Source: Thereva unica | Taxonomy: Eukaryota > Arthropoda > Insecta > Diptera > Therevidae | Direction: 5' to 3' | Assembly: GCA_949987705.1 (NCBI GenBank) | Contig: OX465282.1 | Span: 10,032,501 to 10,096,500 of the forward strand | DNA: 64,000 nt | In this document: one piece after another, positions 1-10,969 of the stretch | How the letters are laid out: each line of letters starts with the position of its first letter | Numbering within the stretch: position 1 is the stretch's first letter | Notes under the pieces: model-generated | The model's input: only the letters and a program-made list of their open reading frames with translations | Database searches by the model: none | Told to the model about the DNA's origin: nothing | Made by a program: the position numbers and the translations under genes

Positions 1-265
1 AAGAAAACAGTAAGTGCTTTATAATATTTTATTAAATTTATGGTACATTTTAATATGAATGTTTCTTTTGTGATTTCTTTCAGTTAATAGTGAAGTAAAT
101 AGTAATAGTAGGCTGGTTTTTGTTCGTTAACTGTTTAATAATAAAATTAATTACCATAAAAGCTATTATTTGTTTTTTTTTTAATTTTTCCAATTCTAAA
201 TCATCCTGCAGGCTCTTCTAAAATTAGGAACTCCCCAGGCGAATCTTAGCATTGGCAAACATGCG

Positions 266-472
266 CAAGGATCCAGGAAATCCGTGAAAGTTGTACTGAT
301 GTCGAACGTGAAATTACAGATTACTCCACAACAAAAATTGTAATAGAAAAATTAGGTATGTTTTATATGGAATGGGGGCTCAAAATTGGTGAAATAACAC
401 AGGAGTTATCACCTGTTCAATTATTGGAAAAACGGTACTTTAGAGTGGAATTACAGGATAACGGGACTTGAG
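266..472 (+). other. Unassigned open frame of about 68 codons
   Basis: From about 266 a frame without stops reads RIQEIRESCTDVEREITDYS and ends LLEKRYFRVELQDNGT before TGA at 470. A polypyrimidine tract and CAG acceptor lie at about 210, so it could be the last exon of a gene starting outside the window. The composition is helical and charged. I do not recognise the family. It could be chance or a fragment of the transposon downstream. Confidence 0.15.
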
Positions 473-839
473 CGACATTTTTTTTTGCACAGTTGGAATG
501 TACATAATTAACTGTACTTTGTGTAAAAATTTCATCAAAATCGGAGGTGGGTACTGGTATACTGTAGTATTACCAAAAGTTTCGACAAAAACTAAGAAAA
601 GTATTTTAAAATAAGTAATAGAAATTCAATTTTTATTTTAATAAATTCGTATGAATTAAATAATTATGTACAGCTTATAATGATTAAACCATTTTTAATT
701 CCAATATTTCAGCTTTTTCGAACATTTCTTTTTTAAATGTGCTTTTGCCTTGGTCGCTCATTCTTGCCATTTTAATTTTAATGATTTTTAGAAATAAATC
801 ATCTTCGTCATCCATCGACGACTCATTTACCTTATTTTG

Positions 840-1521
840 AAAATTTTTGAGGGCATCTATTAGCAGATGCTCAATATGGTCGCCGGTTTTTCTTTTTTTT
901 TTCTTGGATGTGAGATAGATGGCGAGGACGAAGTTTCTCCCTCCTCAAACACTAGTGTAGACGTAGACGGTCCACCGTCATGGAAAGTAGGGGCAGGTAG
1001 ATCTTCCTCCATGGAGAACAGGATCGTACCTTCATCTGAATAGTGCGGACTATCGCAACGTATTTTGGCATTTTCTATCATTTTATGAAATCGATTTATG
1101 AAATAAAATTGTTGCAGACGCTGATCATACACACCTTCTTGGTTGTATGGAATCATCCAGGAACCCTAATAAATTAAATAAATGCCACTGTGGCTGTGGG
1201 GTTGCAGCGGATCCAGATGGAACATCTCTTGTTTTCTTCCGCTCCCTCACATAACGGTCCCAAGATGGAGAATACTAAGCACGCAATACCTTCCATTTTT
1301 TCTTAGCTAAAATTATTTAAAAAAAAACCAATTGTAAAGTAAATAAAATAAAAGTTTTAAGTATATCGCATTATTTTTTGTATTACACTTACCATCACAT
1401 TTCAATTTCTCGCTAATTTCTTTCCAAATACCATCTTTTTTTTGGAATTGCAATAATCGCTTGAGTTTTTGTTGTTCAATTCCTTATGGCTTCTTACTTC
1501 TTCAATAAGTTTTTCGTCCAT
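840..1521 (-). pseudogene. Broken MADF-domain accessory gene of a Harbinger element
   Basis: The minus-strand start at 1521 gives MDEKLIEEVRSHKEL, followed after a one-base slip by WKEISEKLKCDG. This is the N-terminal half of a MADF (Myb/SANT-related) DNA-binding domain. A donor GTAAGTG follows at about 1393, and a downstream exon (about 1310-1150) reads DRYVRERKKTRDVPSG and QWHLFNLLGFLDD, the second MADF half. The last part (1156-860) shifts frame and runs into a Ser/Glu-rich tail ending in a basic KKK stretch. One in-frame stop and at least two frameshifts make it a pseudogene. In Harbinger elements the MADF/Myb protein works with the transposase in nuclear import and TIR binding. Confidence 0.6.
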
Positions 1522-2139
1522 ATTAAAAATTAATTTATTTATTTACCTTATTGGAAACTTTGAACAATTTCAAATCAACACACTTTTTAAAATAACAAAC
1601 TGACACTTTTTAAAATAATCAACTGACACTTTTTTCAACTTCCAACGTTGTTTCGCGTAAAAAGTTGAACTTTGCTCAACTCATGCGTTACGTCGCGTAG
1701 CGTTGCGCGCAATGGAGCAAGCCCCATTTAATTACACAGTTTTAATTTTGACAGCAGCTGCGCAACGCAACGCAACGGTGCTATGTAACTGGGCCTTTAG
1801 ATGATAGTATATAAAGTATAGCTACAATCCAAATATAGAAAAAATAATAAAAAAGTCAGTCTTGTGTAAGAAAATTAGTCAATTTTGTTGATCCAGTCTT
1901 TTTTTGATTGCAATTTTTTCAGAGTGCAAAAAAGTAAGTTAATTTCAGTCGTGTGGTTAGTTTCAGGTTTTTATGTTTGCAAAAACTAGGTTTTGTTCGT
2001 TTGGTTTTTTGTTTGTTTTTCGGTTTGCAAAATATTGTTTCAGCTCTATTTTTTGAAATGCGGGCTGTTTTGGGGTGGGGGTCATGACCTCCGTGACCCC
2101 CCCCCCCCCCCCTGGATCCGCGCCTGCACTACCGTAGTA

Positions 2140-2335
2140 CTTCTTAATCTGGTACGCAGGCGCACTGTAATAATCCTCTCAGAAACTGGTGACCAGATAA
2201 TGAGGCCGGACTTGACTTCTTCGGTGAGTATCACGCCAACGCCACTTCTACGGCCTTCGGTTTCGTTTCTCCCAGACTATAAGAAGGACTCACCATTTGG
2301 GCAGATATGTTCACCCGCATCGGGCCATCTGTAGT
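2140..2335 (-). pseudogene. LINE endonuclease fragment
   Basis: The minus-strand translation contains GVGVILTEEVKSGLIIWSPV followed by SERIITVRLRTRLRST. This matches the central part of the APE-type endonuclease of RTE-like LINEs (compare the same region of the LINE at 12410-14203, GVGFVIHKSI..FKPISERLCSIRLRTRF). Only about 65 codons remain, with a stop near the upstream end. It abuts the left end of the Harbinger element at 2336 and a 15-base C run at 2098, so it is a small scrap of an older insertion. Confidence 0.6.
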
Positions 2336-2573
2336 TCGTTTCTGTAACTCAAGTCTCTCGATTTTCTCGACCGAGAAAGTCGTTTTGACGTCATAGTGAC
2401 GTCATTTTCACCCGAGGTGTTTCTGTAACCATGGTGAGTTAAGTTCCACAACTCAAATAATTGACTTAGTTCTCACCAACTATTTGGCTTTAGAGTTTCA
2501 TAAAAGTTGATTGACTTTCGGTGCAGTGACTATTTATTTTGTTATTTTCGAATATTAATATATAGTAAGATAA

Positions 2574-3697
2574 TGTCCGAGCGTCCAGAGGTAAGTTAAT
2601 GACATTTTCATATACGCGAATAGTTTAATATTAATGTCAATTTTTCTATTTTAGAAGCGGAAATTAACGGGTCGTCCAAGTGCCGTTCAATTTCAAAGAT
2701 TGGTTGATCTGTTCAAGGCCAACATAGCAGTGGGCAGAGGTCAATTTGTTGGCCCCAATGCTTTTAAAAGTACACAGAAGGTCTGGGAGAACATCACCAG
2801 CGAACTGAATTCTTTAGGCGCGTCCAGAAAAACTGCCGATCAATGGAAAAGAGTAAAAAAAAACTATGTAGTGTAATTGACTTATGTTTCTCATATCTAA
2901 TTTTGTACTTGCAGCCATGGATTGACTTGAAGGGGAAGGTTAAGAAGGCAAATACAAGGATTGTTGCCTTTACACGGCGAACAGGGAACCTTCCAGCATC
3001 TCAAGCTCCGCCGAAGCTGTCTGCACTGGAGAAGCAGGTGTAACAGTTTCTGTCAAAGGAAACTCTTCGCGGAGTGAATTCCGTTGAGTTGGTTTCTATA
3101 GAATCTGTAAGTTATAAGCAATAATACTTTAGTAATAAGTAAGATATTAATGAAGTAGTATAATTTTTGCAGATGAGGGCCCAACCTAGTCATAATGCAG
3201 CAAGTGCAGAAATTGCTGCATCAGCAGAAATTATGGCTGGTGAAGACATGGAGATGGAGGAATTACTACAAAGTACGTTCGATTACTCAGCTCTTCCGTC
3301 CACTTCCACACAAGAGCCGACTTCACCCGAAGGACAGCAGCAACCGCCAACCGAAGCACAGGAACAACTGCCAGCAGAAGCCCAGCAGCAAGCACCTGCA
3401 GAAGCTCAGCAGCAGTCACTGCCGGTTGTTGGAGAGAATCCACAGCTTCAAAGGGACGTCGCTGGGCCCTCGCATCGCGGTGATTCCAATCGATCATTCC
3501 TCAGCCATATGAATCAATGCACAAAGATGTATGAAGAACGACAGACTAGATTAGAGTCTAAGCTGTCTGAAATAAATGGCAAATTGGATTAGGTTATTTT
3601 AGAAGTCAAATCTGTTCCTTCGTTGTTGAACAGTATCCTAGATGAATTAAAAAAGACTAATGAACTACTAGCTACAAGGAATAAAGAAAATATTTAA
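2574..3697 (+). pseudogene. Myb/SANT-like accessory protein of Harbinger element
   Basis: Exon 1 starts MSERPE at 2574 with donor GTAAGT. Exon 2 (from about 2655) reads KRKLTGRPSAVQFQRLVDLF and QKVWENITSELNSLG..KTADQWKR. A short intron ends in TTGCAG near 2914, and exon 3 continues PWIDLKGKVKKANTR. This is the zeste-type Myb/SANT-like DNA-binding domain common in insect transposon proteins. Exon 4 begins at 3173 after GTAAGT..TTGCAG and is Gln/Ala/Pro-rich, with a C-terminal helix that looks coiled-coil. In-frame stops after EKQV (3041-3043) and KLD (3590-3592) interrupt an otherwise continuous frame ending KENI at 3697. The expected role is DNA binding in partnership with the transposase; inactive now. 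Confidence 0.75.
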
Positions 3698-4146
3698 ACA
3701 ATTTTAAATCTTTTATTACTCAAAATATCTCCTTACAATGTTATTCCTTACTGCTCTCGCTTCTCTTAAAAGCGGCGTTCCTGAAATACTTTGCTCATAA
3801 TCAACTTCACCTGCTGAGCTAACATTAACAGAAGTTTCTTCAGGCATTGGTAAATTGTGTTTGCAACGGAAATTGTGAAGGATGAGGCATGCGTTGATGA
3901 TTGAACATGCAAACTGCGGATTGAACATGCAAACTGACGGAATCCGAATACTTTTTTCAGAACTCCAGAATGTGGCATTCATTAAACTTTTCTTGGCCAC
4001 GATTCTCAGGATTGTCATATGGAGTCATAAGCCAAGGCTGCAATGGATATCCTGAATCACCAATAGGCCAACATTGATTGGCATCCCGTCTGTGCAGATT
4101 CTCCACAACTGTCTTAGCCAGACTATATTCCCATATATATGAATAA

Positions 4147-5501
4147 CTAGCAAAAACCCGCGTGCGTTGCAACGCCTTTTAATAAAAAAAAATTATGTGG
4201 GCATACTCCGGGTAGGAAATGGTTATAATGAAGCATGGTTATGGGTACATAAAAGAATTTAGAGTTACCTATAAAAAATATGCTTTAAATTTATTAAAAT
4301 TCGAGGTTGAGCACCACCTATCGGAAAAAAAATTATGTGTGCGTTGTACGCGGTAGGAAAAAAAGTATAATGAAAAAACAATAAATCTGGGAAAAATTGC
4401 CTCTTCCCAATCTTATCGGTGATTCAATTAGAACAGCGTTATGTATTCAAGTAGATGCATCTAAACATATAACTCCTCGGTGAATTGGAATTTTAACTTT
4501 CTCTTTTCGGTTAGCCGTTACACTGCTCCCTTCTTACTCAGTATTCGTCCCGAACACAACTTCCTCCAGGTCCCGTTTTTTCCGATCGAACTTTTTGGAA
4601 GCGATAGATGACATCGTTTAACCTCGTGATGACAATGTAGGGGCGCACAAATTTGCAAACTTCGACTTTTTCTACCGTTTTTACTGTTTCTATACTGGTT
4701 AGAGGGAATTTTAGAAATTTACTACATTTCAGAATGTGGCTTGGGAAAATTCGTGCGTCATATTGGACCCGCAATTTTGAATTTATAAGCTTTGATCATA
4801 AATTCGTTGTTTGCCCTAAAAGCCCCCAGATACCGATTTTCATTGCAATCGGAATACAATTGGAAAAATTCGTCGGCCATATTGGCGCGGCCATTTTGAA
4901 TTTATAAGTTTTGATCATAAATTCGTTATTTGCAACCTTAAAAACCCCTAGATATTCACTTTCATTGGAATCGGAATACAATTGGAAAAATTCGTCCGCC
5001 ATTTTGAATTTATAAGTTTTGATCATAAATTCGTTATTTGCAACCTTAAAAACCCCTAGATATTCACTTTCATTGGAATCGGAATACAATTGGAAAAATT
5101 CGTCCGCCATTTTGAATTTATAAGTTTTGATCATAAATTCGTTATTTGCAACCTTAAAATCCCCCAGATTTCGATTTTCATTGGAATCGGAACACAATTG
5201 GCAAATTCGTCGGCCATATTGGCACGGCCATTTTGAATTTATAAGTTTTGATCATAAATTCGTTATTTGCAACCTTAAAATCCCCCAGATTTCGATTTTC
5301 ATTGGAGTCGGAACACAATTGGCAAATTCGTCGGCCATATTGGCACGGCCATTTTGAATTTTTTTATAAATTATAGCCTATATGTTATTCTGATATATGA
5401 GCTATATTATTGTAAAGTTTCATTAAAATCCATTTAGTAGTTTTTGCGTGAAAGAGTAACAAACATACATACAAACATTCACGTTTATAATATTAGTAAG
5501 A
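4147..5501 (-). mobile_element. Non-autonomous Helitron inserted in the transposase gene
   Basis: On the minus strand the insert begins 5'-TCTTACTAATATTATAAAC and ends GGGTTTTTGCTAG-3'. It has the TC start and CTRR (CTAG) end of Helitrons, and the palindrome GCGTTGCAACGC lies 13 nt before CTAG. It sits between A and T with no target duplication, as Helitrons do. Removing 4147-5501 joins the flanks so that GSSH runs into YSYIWEYS in frame, matching the conserved transposase. It encodes no Rep/helicase and is filled largely by tandem repeats. Confidence 0.85.
4774..5360 (+). repeat. Tandem repeat of 108-121 bp inside the Helitron
   Basis: Units starting ATTTTGAATTTATAAG recur at 4774, 4893, 5001, 5109, 5230 and 5351, with spacings of 119, 108, 108, 121 and 121 bp. 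Each carries TTGATCATAAATTCGTTATT and CATTGGAATCGGAA. The 108-bp spacing is a multiple of three, so antisense reading produces a repeating 133-aa ORF that is an artefact. Internal tandem arrays are common in non-autonomous Helitrons. Confidence 0.85.
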
Positions 5502-6542
5502 TGCGATGATCCCGGATAACGAGCATTACCGCAAATAATTCTGAGATCATAATCACAAATGATTTGAACATTCATAGAAAAGTAGCCTTTTCGGTTTCTA
5601 AAACTATGTTCTATTTCAAAAGTTGGTTTCTTTATTTTCACATGGGTGCAATCAATGGCTCCAATTACGCCTGGAAACCCAGTAACATCATAGAACCTAG
5701 AATAGAAATTTATTTTTAAAATCACATTATTTATGAAAATATCCCTTTCGAAACATACCTTCGCTTCATGCGAGTTAACTCTTCGTCACTCTCAGAATAT
5801 TTGACATATTTATGTATAAGTTGAAGTACTATTACATTCGTCACTTCGTGTAGAATACGACATATCATGGTTTTGCTGACGGGCACAAAAAATCCTGACC
5901 AATATCCCTTTCAAACGATCCAGTTGCGTCCAGAGGGGCCACACCTAATCTGATGCTTTTGGGAATAAACGTTCGCCTTATTCCAGTTTTCATGAAAGGG
6001 CCTACTTCATCCAACAGTTCAAGTGCTGATTCTCTACTCAATCTAAAGAGCTCTGTGAATCTAGGCTCGGGAATTTGAAAGGGATCTGTAGTATCCCTCA
6101 AACGCCGCCTGTGGACTCGTAACATATTGCGATGGTCGTGGAAATATGCGAAAACAAACATCCCTATCTCTGCCATAATGAATGTAGGAAATAACACTGC
6201 AACTGGAGTAAGAAATGTTTGTCTTTCACAATAACAGAACTTTTTTCCTCACTCACCTTTATTACAATATGTGTAATATATACAAATTATTTTACCCGAA
6301 AAAAATTTAAAGAATTTACAATTTTTCTTTAAATTTTTTTGCCAGTCTCACTGACAGAGTGACAGCATACTGAATGTTCAAATTACATTGTTCCGGTCGA
6401 GTTTTCGCAACTCACCCGACATTTTTCGTGTGGTGAATTTTTAAGAATACAGAAACGCCAAAACTCTAAAAGTCGAAAAAGGAGTTGATTTGACGTGACG
6501 TCACTTTGAGTTGAGAAATACTCTCGTGAGTTACAGAAACGA

Positions 6543-6874
6543 GCTGCTGGTCTCGCTAAGTCCCATGATCTTGATTTTATATCCATCTCCACCACCAACC
6601 ATTATTATCGCGACTTTGACATCGGGCTCACCGGAGTGCTATGTCTCCTGAAACGAGTTGAATCTTATCAACCAACCGCATGCGCTTTGGTGGAGCGGGG
6701 AAGGGCTAAGGAAGAGGAATCAGGAATGTAACGACGGAAGATGATAGAAGGAAAGTTATATATGTATGTAGGTGGGAAAGTGGAAAAGGCGAAGGACCGT
6801 GAAGTTGGCCGGGATTCGAACCCGGGACCTCTGGAATGGTAGCCAGACGCGTTATTCCGGAGGCTACCGAGGCC
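6543..6874 (-). mobile_element. tRNA-derived SINE, copy 1
   Basis: The minus-strand 5' end at 6874 reads GGCCTCGGTAGCCTCCGGAA, followed by a pol III B box GGTTCGAATCC near 6813 and the T-arm-like flank CCCGGGTTCGAATCCCGG. The body (CTTCCCCGCTCCACCAAAGC, then ACTCGTTTCAGGAGACATA) matches the second copy at 40822-41110. The 3' part runs into the Harbinger end at 6542. Not a functional tRNA, because the acceptor stem does not close. Confidence 0.75.
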
Positions 6875-8275
6875 CACATTGTTTTATTACAATATTATTT
6901 GCTCTAGCCATTTGGTAGATTCTTTTTACTGGGTATTATATCTAGTGAATTTTTCCCAGAGCTTGGTAAAATCTTCCACGACCATTTTTTGATTGATTTC
7001 CTAAAATAGTTCGGGTATCGTATGAAGTATTCTATAAATAAAGAAATTAATTAACTTCAAATATTTTTTATGATTCCCTTAAACTTTTCATAATTAATTA
7101 GAAAATTAAAATTAAAAATCTAATTCTGACTAATTTATCCCCAATAAGATAAATCGCCCCGAAAATAATCTCGTGATCAAAATTAATCCCCACCACCATC
7201 ACCAATAGCATTTCCTTTCTATTTTTTGTTTTTCCTTAATTATAATTTAAAATTTATTTACTTGCTTTAATGCCCAGCCCGGGCGCACCCTCCCCGCCCC
7301 AAACACTTCCTATTCCTACCACATTCCGCAATAGGCCAAACGTTACCCTTCGGAATCATATTCATTATTCACGCAATCTGTTCTTTAACCAAAATTTGTG
7401 TTAATTCCTCACGAAATCTCAAGCTTTAAGCAGATTCGTAATTTTAATATATGGATTAGTGGTAAGACTGTTGGACAGCGATATTGTTTTCTATAGTAAT
7501 TCTCATTATCCTAAGCCCCACATTCCACAGGACTAATTTAAGACGGAGCCTATAATATTAATGAAGATTAACAAGCAATTAGAAGTAGAGGCTCTACGGA
7601 ATGAGATTAATATCGATCGTGCGAATTCAGCCCCGGCAAATAAGTTGCCAGCTTTTACCATTGATTAGGCTGATTAGATTGAAACTTTCTGATGGTAAAC
7701 GTATTACAAGTTGGAATTATGTGAGTACCTTTACCTTTGCCTAGTATAGTATCCATTTGCACGGGGGCATGCCAGAGCTTTATGTTCAATAATTTTCGTA
7801 AAGACATTAGCAATCAGGAAAATGCTAAATTGGTTAAGGTATATTTATAGTGGATTAAAAGGACTTTGATTCGTAATTTAATTGGAATTTATGAAAATAC
7901 TTGAGACGGAACTTTGTTGGAAGGAATTTGAAGTTTGTTCAATAGAAAATGTCAGGTGTTCTCGGATTTTGGTGATATTCTCTCTTGGCGGTTGTCTATT
8001 TTCAGCCGTTCGGGCGAAATCAAGCTTATATCACAGTCATGCAGATTCAATCTCCAAGCTACAGAATGTTAAAGGGGATCTCATCCAAGTCTTGCGGTCT
8101 GAAAATTAGAATTTTCTAATAATTTTTTGGAAAAAGATTAAAGGGATGAGAGCAAAGGAATTTTCCTGAAATAACGGTTTATCCTTGTAAAGGTGCTATT
8201 TTGAATTTTGCGCTCTTTTTAACTGTCAATATTCAACTGCCATTACGGTGACATCTAGGAGGACTCATTGAAAAG
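6875..8275. other. No gene seen; AT-rich spacer
   Basis: This stretch has frequent stops in all frames, A/T runs and one short GC-rich patch at about 7275-7305. The open frame at 7882-8109 has no recognisable motif. I see no inverted-repeat pair, coding domain or tandem array that I can support here. Confidence 0.5.
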
Positions 8276-8289
8276 TCAAGCAGCAATGA

Positions 8290-8490
8290 ACAAAAAACGT
8301 AATATTCGTCGAGGGAGCTGCATTTGTGACTTTGATAATCGATTGCAAAAAGTTTGCCTATAAAATTCAATTTCGGATCCTTTATCAAACATGCGCGGTG
8401 TTCCGCAAGGTTCCATATTAGGACCGTTGCTTTTCAGCATGTACATAAAGGACTTTTGCAATATCGTGACGAATTGTAAATTGCACATCT
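8290..8490 (+). pseudogene. LINE reverse-transcriptase fragment
   Basis: The frame at 8391 gives MRGVPQGSILGPLLFSMYIK followed by DFCNIVTNCKLHI, which is reverse-transcriptase motif B (GVPQGSILGPLLF) and the lead-in to the catalytic YADD. The YADD itself is replaced by unrelated sequence after 8490. The segment just upstream reads NSISDPLSN in the same frame, as expected before motif B. It is close to the same region of the intact LINE at 21944 (SGVPQGSILGPLLFSLFIND). Only about 60 codons survive. Confidence 0.7.
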
Positions 8491-8639
8491 GTACACGATG
8501 TTTCCCAATATTTTATGTTCTACGCCTCACGCAACTTGATTTTGACCCACTTTCATGTAACCGATCAGGTCCGAATTTTGCCCTTCGCGTGACAATGCAA
8601 CCGGACGATTTTGTAAAATGACGGCTGCAATATGGCGGC

Positions 8640-9240
8640 CGAATTTTGCAATTGTGTTCTCCGAATCTCGGCATTGGTTTTAACTAAAAGGGTGAGACAA
8701 ATAGAATACAAGCTGTGAGGCGTCATTCCAAAATCGAAATGGGGGCCAACATATAATGGCAGATTACCTTTTTCTTTACAGGCTACTCGGAATGCGTATC
8801 AAATAAAAGGTTATGAGAAATAAAATACTATTAGCTGTGTGGCGTCATTCCAAATTCAAAATGGCGCAAACACAAAATGGCGGCCAACACAAAATGGGGG
8901 GTTACGTTTTTCTTTACAACGCGCTCGCTATGGATATCAAATGAAAGGATGTGACAAGTAGAATTGTAGAAACTGTATGGCATTATTCCAAATTCAATAT
9001 GGCCGGCCAACACAAAATGGGGCGTTACGTTTTTCTTTACAAGCCACTCGGGATGGGTATCAAATAAAAGGGTATGACAAGTTGAATACTGTTAGCTGTG
9101 TGGCGTCATTCAAAATGGCAGCAAACACAGCTTGGCTGCCAACACAAAACGGGGATTAACTTCAATTTAACTTCTTCTTCATGACGACGCCCTCGGTATG
9201 TATATCAAGTGAAAGGTATGATGAGTGTAGTACAGTAAGC
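8640..9240 (+). repeat. Diverged tandem repeat, unit about 120-138 bp
   Basis: Four or more units carry GGCGTCATTCCAAA, AAAATGGCGGCCAACAC, TTACGTTTTTCTTTACA and TATCAAATAAAAGG. Starts of the GCGTCATT element lie at 8721, 8842, about 8980 and 9103, so unit length varies through small indels. The units contain no coding sequence. They resemble the Helitron-internal repeats at 4774-5360 only in the short ATGGCGGCC/GGCGCGGCCAT word, so a shared origin is not established. Confidence 0.7.
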
Positions 9241-9522
9241 TGTGTGACGGAAGGCATATAATAAACTAAAAAGTATAAAGCAAACTGTATAGTTTAAAAA
9301 ACCTAAAAGATACGGTTTTTATTTCAAAATGTAAAAAATAATTTTGAATGTAAAGGTTTTTTTGCTACAGCCAATATATGGGAGCAACCTTTCGATATGT
9401 AAAAGTCGTGGGGCGCTGACGAAAAGTACGATAGATAAAGAGTCCTGAACATTTTTTTACCTCTTCTGTTCGTCTCAAACTGAAATAAAAAACAGAAGAA
9501 AAGTTTGTTTTAGGAGCAATTT

Positions 9523-10677
9523 GTGCAATTATGGGCTGCGATGGTAGAACGAGAAATCAGTGAGATCACGTGGCCGTCAGCCGCGACTTTTCTGGAGGAT
9601 GTCAGATGTTTCAGGAAAGCAGACACTGGAGGCGACCACCATTTAGTTGTAGCAACTATTCGCCTTAAAATCTCCGCACTCAGAAACATTCAACACGATG
9701 CTATAAACCCTAGACGGATTAACATAGTCCTTCTGCGGGAGAGCGTTAAAAAGCGAGAATTTGCTGGAAACCTGCAAGAAATAGTAAACCAGCAAACCGT
9801 TTCTGACGGCACAAATATTGAAGAGCTGTGGAGTACGACAAAAGGCGCTATATTGACGGCTGCGGAAACGAACATCGGTTACGTCCAAAGAAACCAGCAA
9901 CACTGAATCTCGGACACAACTTGTCAAAAAACAGAACACAGAAGGGCCCTAAAAAACGTGAGCTATACAAGCGACCCGGAAAGACTTTAACTTTACCAAC
10001 TTGAATGGGAATTCATGCGATGGCCAATGGTAAAGCAGCTGGAAAATATGGCATCCCGCCAGAATTGTTCAAAACTGATTCAAGGCTCACAGCAGATGCG
10101 TTTCATCGAATCCTGGAAATAGCATGGAGCACCTGTATCTTTTCGAAGGATTGGACGGAAGGTATCATAGTCAAAATACCAAAAAAGGGGGACCTAACAA
10201 TATGCGACAACTGGAGAGGCATTTGTTTATTATCTACTGTGGCCAAAATTTTTTCCTATATATTACTATCTAGGATAAGATAGGCAGTAGACCGAACGCT
10301 TGGGGGGCAGCAGGCCGGATTCAGGAAGGGCCGCTTATGTATGGATCATATTAACACCTTGAGAATAATAGTGGAGCAGTCTACTGAATTCCGATCCCCC
10401 TTCACCTTGCTTTCGTAGACTAAGAGAAAGCGTTCGACTCGCTTAATATGAGCTTTATATAGCAGAGACTACGTGGACTGCCTAATAAAATAATAGAATT
10501 AATAAAGGCATTACCGAAAATTGTGGAGCAGAAGAAGACTTCAGTTAAATAAATATCGTAAATAAAGCACGAGGCGCACTAACACTAAATTGCGGCTGTT
10601 CAACTCCAACGTTAAGGCAGTTTTTTTGTACGATTGCGAAACATGGAAAGTCACCCAATCCATCACAGGGCGCCTAC
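9523..10677 (+). pseudogene. LINE endonuclease end and reverse transcriptase, decayed
   Basis: The first frame contains FLEDVRCFRKADTGGDHHLV, the end of an APE endonuclease with its conserved His, then a linker ending about 9903. The second frame (10005-10283) reads AMANGKAAGKYGIPPELFK, then IVKIPKKGDLTICDNWRGIC and LLSTVAKIFS, the opening of the reverse transcriptase. It continues past a stop with GGQQAGFRKGRLCMDHINTL and RIIVEQSTEF, then breaks up. After 10590 the frame RLFNSNVKAVFLYDCETWK matches the region after the catalytic core. The YADD region is deleted. Confidence 0.75.
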
Positions 10678-10702
10678 TTCTTCTTCTTCTTCTTCGATGG
10701 CT

Positions 10703-10967
10703 CTACGGCCCAATTCGAGCCTTGGCCTCCTTCAGCTTCTTCCTCCAGACGTCTCTCTGCTCCGCAGCTTGTCTCCAGTTTCTCGTGTTGAGCAGTTTCG
10801 CTGCATCGGTCTTAACATTATCTTCCCATCTTGACCGTGGTTTGCCAACTGGTCTTTTGCCATCTGGTAGTAGATACAGGGATTTTTTTGGTATCCTTGA
10901 GTCATCCATTCTTTGGACATGACCGGCCCAACGTAAACGCAGTAGCTTGGCATGGGTCGAAAGTTTA
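10703..10967 (-). pseudogene. LINE C-terminal domain
   Basis: The minus frame reads LLRLRWAGHVQRMDDSRIPK, then GKRPVGKPRSRWEDNVKTDA and WRKKLKEAKARIGP with a stop, followed by the GAA tail. The WAGHVxRM and GRPxxRWxD motifs are typical of the end of RTE-like LINE proteins. Removing the MITE places it next to ELYDLYKECN, one frame off. Confidence 0.75.
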
Positions 10968-10969
10968 TA

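Larger units (their letters stand above)
1..1796 (-). mobile_element. PIF/Harbinger-like relic, one end visible
   Basis: The right end is a plausible terminal inverted repeat. Read inward on the minus strand it begins AGGCCCAGTTACATAGCACC and continues into GTTGCG repeats and GCAGCTGC. It is followed by TTA at 1797-1799, which fits the 3-bp TWA target duplication of PIF/Harbinger elements. A broken MADF gene lies inside, the usual second gene of insect Harbinger elements. No matching left end is seen, so the element was truncated or starts before the window. No transposase is visible. Superfamily is inferred from the MADF gene and the TTA. Confidence 0.45.
3716..6190 (-). pseudogene. Harbinger-type DDE transposase, split by a Helitron
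   Basis: The N-terminal part (6197-5865) reads RRRLRDTTDPFQIPEPRFTE and GSFERDIGQDFLCP. It continues in another frame with VSKTMICRILHEVTN, then EELTRMKRR at an intron donor (about 5760). The next exon gives FYDVTGFPGVIGAIDCTHVK (first catalytic Asp in AIDCTH) and NARYPGSSH. After the Helitron the frame resumes [21 protein letters not shown] (second Asp in GDSGYP). The C-terminus holds SIINACLILHNFRCKH. The segment normally carrying the catalytic Glu (the VIE..FG region) is missing between FNECH and [10 protein letters not shown], and a roughly 20-bp direct duplication (ATTGAACATGCAAACTG) lies near 3900. The family acts in the nucleus as a HARBI1-like nuclease; this copy is dead. Confidence 0.85.
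2336..6542. mobile_element. PIF/Harbinger transposon with 16-bp TIRs, interrupted by a Helitron
   Basis: The ends TCGTTTCTGTAACTCA (2336-2351) and its exact inverse (6527-6542) form a perfect 16-bp terminal inverted repeat. Both subterminal regions carry TGACGTCA palindromes (2386, 2397, 6496). Inside, convergent genes encode a Myb/SANT-like protein (plus strand) and a Harbinger-type DDE transposase (minus strand), the standard two-gene layout. A clear 3-bp TWA duplication is not visible at these exact ends. Both genes carry stops or frameshifts, and the transposase is split by the Helitron at 4147-5501. The right end abuts a SINE (6543-6874), so the element probably inserted into or beside that SINE. 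Confidence 0.85.

Noticed and set aside
1993..2334. 113-aa plus ORF with poly-Pro
   Set aside because: It spans a C run and is antisense to a recognisable LINE endonuclease fragment.
4796..5197. 133-aa minus ORF with repeating KMADEFFQLYSDSNES units
   Set aside because: It runs through the Helitron's 108-bp tandem repeats; the unit length is a multiple of three, so the frame stays open by arithmetic. No start context or homology.
4774..5360. CRISPR-like array
   Set aside because: Adjacent units are repeats throughout, with no unique spacers, and the sequence is eukaryotic.
6800..6874. Possible functional tRNA gene
   Set aside because: B box and T-arm are good, but the acceptor stem does not pair and the sequence continues into a body shared with 40822-41110, so it is a SINE head.
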